Below, piece after piece: positions 62,957 to 64,000 of a stretch of 64,000 bases of DNA. A model generated the notes under the pieces. The model did no database searches. It was not told the origin of the DNA and saw nothing but the letters and a program-made list of their open reading frames with translations. The stretch covers positions 682,001-746,000 of the forward strand of contig OZ253937.1 in assembly GCA_965267185.1 (NCBI GenBank), given 5' to 3'. Position 1 is the first letter of the stretch. Each line of letters opens with the position of its first letter. The position numbers were made by a program, and so were the translations under genes. The stretch comes from G965267185 sp965267185 (GTDB lineage Bacteria; Pseudomonadota; Alphaproteobacteria; UBA6615).

Positions 62957-63224
62957 AGCGGTTCCTGGTCAGATTGAACCATTCTGGCGGTGCGGATTTG
63001 TGTCAAGACCAAGGGTTTCGGCGAAGAGCATAGCCAAAGCTACGGTCGAGCCGAAACCCGCCGGAATTGGCGCAAAGCCGCCCGCCCCTTCGGGTTGGCG
63101 ATAGGCGGGCAGCCACTTTGTCAGACGGCTTGCCCGATGACACCGCATCGCGCTGCGCCGTCTTCCGCGTGGACTGCCGCCCCGATCGCCAACAGAATTG
63201 ATTCTATCTGACCAGGAACCGCTC
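62956..63224. mobile_element. MITE-like repeat, copy 2 (inverted)
   Basis: A 269-bp element nearly identical to copy 1 at 12811-13081 but in the opposite orientation. Ends are GAGCGGTTCCTGGTCAGAT and its reverse complement. It is flanked on both sides by TA (62954-62955 and 63225-63226), a clean dinucleotide target duplication as made by IS630/Tc1-type transposases. Relative to copy 1 it has single-base indels that destroy the internal reading frame. Confidence 0.78.
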
Positions 63225-63321
63225 TAGCAGCCGCTCCATCGCTCCGCTAATTTACCGCCGGTCTGATCTCTCAGGGTCAGGCCGGCGGTTTCGTTTGTGT
63301 GGCGGTTTTCGGAGAGAAGCG

Positions 63322-64000
63322 ATGGATTTGGGAATAGCGGAGAAGCGGGCCCTCGTTATGGGCGCCAGCCGGGGTATCGGGCGCGGTATTGCCGAAGCTC
63401 TTGCGGCGGAGGGCGTGCGTGTCATTCTCGGCAGCCGCGACGGCGATAAATGTGCCGCCATCGCTCAGGAAATCGCCCAACGTACCGGCGTGGAAACCCA
63501 TGGGATCGCCTGCGATCTCTCCGATCCGGCGGCGATCGACGGGGTGGCGGCGTTTGCGCAAGATACGTTGGGCGGCGTCGACATCTTGGTGAACAACACC
63601 GGTGGCCCGCCATTCGGGGCGATCAGCCAGGTCGATATCGATACCTGGCGTGCGCAGTTCGAGACCATGGTGCTGAGCGTATTGCGGCTAACCGGCCACG
63701 TTTTGCCGGGCATGCGCGAGCGTCAATGGGGCCGCATCCTCATCGTGACCTCGACCGGGGTGGTCGAACCGATCCCCGAGTTGGGTATTTCCAACACGCT
63801 CCGCGTGTCGCTCGCCAACTGGGCCAAAACCTTGAGCTTCGAAGTGGCGCGCGACAACGTCACGGTGAACCTGTTGATGCCCGGACGCATCGGCACCGAG
63901 CGCTTGGAGCAGTTCTACACGGTCAACTCCGAGCAAACCGGCCGACCGATTGAGGACGTCAGAGCCGACGTCGCCGCGGCGATCCCCATGGGCCGGGTTG
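63322..64000 (+). CDS. SDR-family protein without the YxxxK pair, 3'-truncated by the window
   Basis: About 226 codons are visible; the gene runs off the right edge. It begins MDLGIAEKRALVMGASRGIGRGIAEALAAEG (cofactor loop) with DILVNNTGGPPFG and RILIVTSTGVVEPIPELGISNTLRVSLANWAKTL. Where classical SDRs have YxxxK the sequence reads SNTLR, so the catalytic Tyr and Lys are missing. This divergent group is usually annotated 3-oxoacyl-ACP reductase, but that activity is doubtful. GGAGAG lies 5 nt before the ATG. Confidence 0.85.
   Translation, partial: MDLGIAEKRALVMGASRGIGRGIAEALAAEGVRVILGSRDGDKCAAIAQEIAQRTGVETHGIACDLSDPAAIDGVAAFAQDTLGGVDILVNNTGGPPFGAISQVDIDTWRAQFETMVLSVLRLTGHVLPGMRERQWGRILIVTSTGVVEPIPELGISNTLRVSLANWAKTLSFEVARDNVTVNLLMPGRIGTERLEQFYTVNSEQTGRPIEDVRADVAAAIPMGRV

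Noticed and set aside
1..64000. tRNA, rRNA, CRISPR array, prophage or complete insertion sequence
   Set aside because: No T-loop/anticodon patterns, regular spacer arrays, phage structural genes or transposase genes were seen; the regular 31-bp repeats at 42179 are only three and lie in a promoter region.

Overview
The window is a GC-rich stretch of an alphaproteobacterial chromosome. The call rests on DivK, HdaA, an EipB (DUF1849) protein, a zinc-ribbon DinB, the order purN-purM-DUF2066-hdaA-ppk-ppx-rnd-aspS, and the block pyrB-pyrC-plsY-dprA-topA-rnr...rpmG-divK. A Rhodospirillales-like relative is my guess, but nothing here fixes the order. I found no tRNA, rRNA, CRISPR array, phage or complete insertion sequence.

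Layout. 1-10.7 kb is core: purine synthesis (purN/purM, leftward), a DUF2066 protein, the replication regulator hdaA, polyphosphate kinase and exopolyphosphatase, RNase D and AspRS. 11-16 kb holds two envelope proteins (a SPOR lipoprotein and EipB), a MITE-like repeat, dinB, a ROK sugar kinase, divK and rpmG. 16.1-27.2 kb is a leftward run: S41 protease, rnr, topA, dprA, plsY, a pseudo-dihydroorotase and pyrB. Here pyrB carries an N-terminal XRE-type helix-turn-helix and sits behind a cluster of CGTATATA palindromes. 27.4-34.5 kb holds a cytidylyltransferase, a bicupin, a DUF559 protein, a secreted HExxH protein, ruvX, and a gatCAB operon with an AdoMet-decarboxylase-like gene inserted between gatA and gatB.

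34.7-56 kb is an accessory catabolic region: VOC, 3-hydroxyisobutyrate-dehydrogenase-like, Gfo/Idh/MocA, cupins, SMP-30, thiolase, BKACE (DUF849), methyltransferase, amidohydrolase, fumarylacetoacetase-like, two tandem acyl-CoA dehydrogenases, a metallo-hydrolase, an acyl-CoA ligase, SDRs, an esterase, a MarR-GNAT fusion and an IclR regulator. It looks like degradation of an organic acid through CoA thioesters, but the substrate cannot be read from sequence. 56.2-63 kb holds a TauE/SafE permease, a coiled-coil membrane protein and a gliding-type ABC operon (ATPase, permease, GldG-like, DUF4340). A second, inverted copy of the MITE-like repeat and a truncated SDR end the window.

The strongest candidates for something undescribed are the HTH-aspartate carbamoyltransferase fusion with its operator cluster, the AdoMetDC-like protein inside gatCAB, a perfect 41-bp palindrome over the marR-GNAT start codon, and three TTTGAAATA iterons spaced exactly 31 bp upstream of the BKACE gene. 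All functional statements come from reading the sequence; no database search was run.
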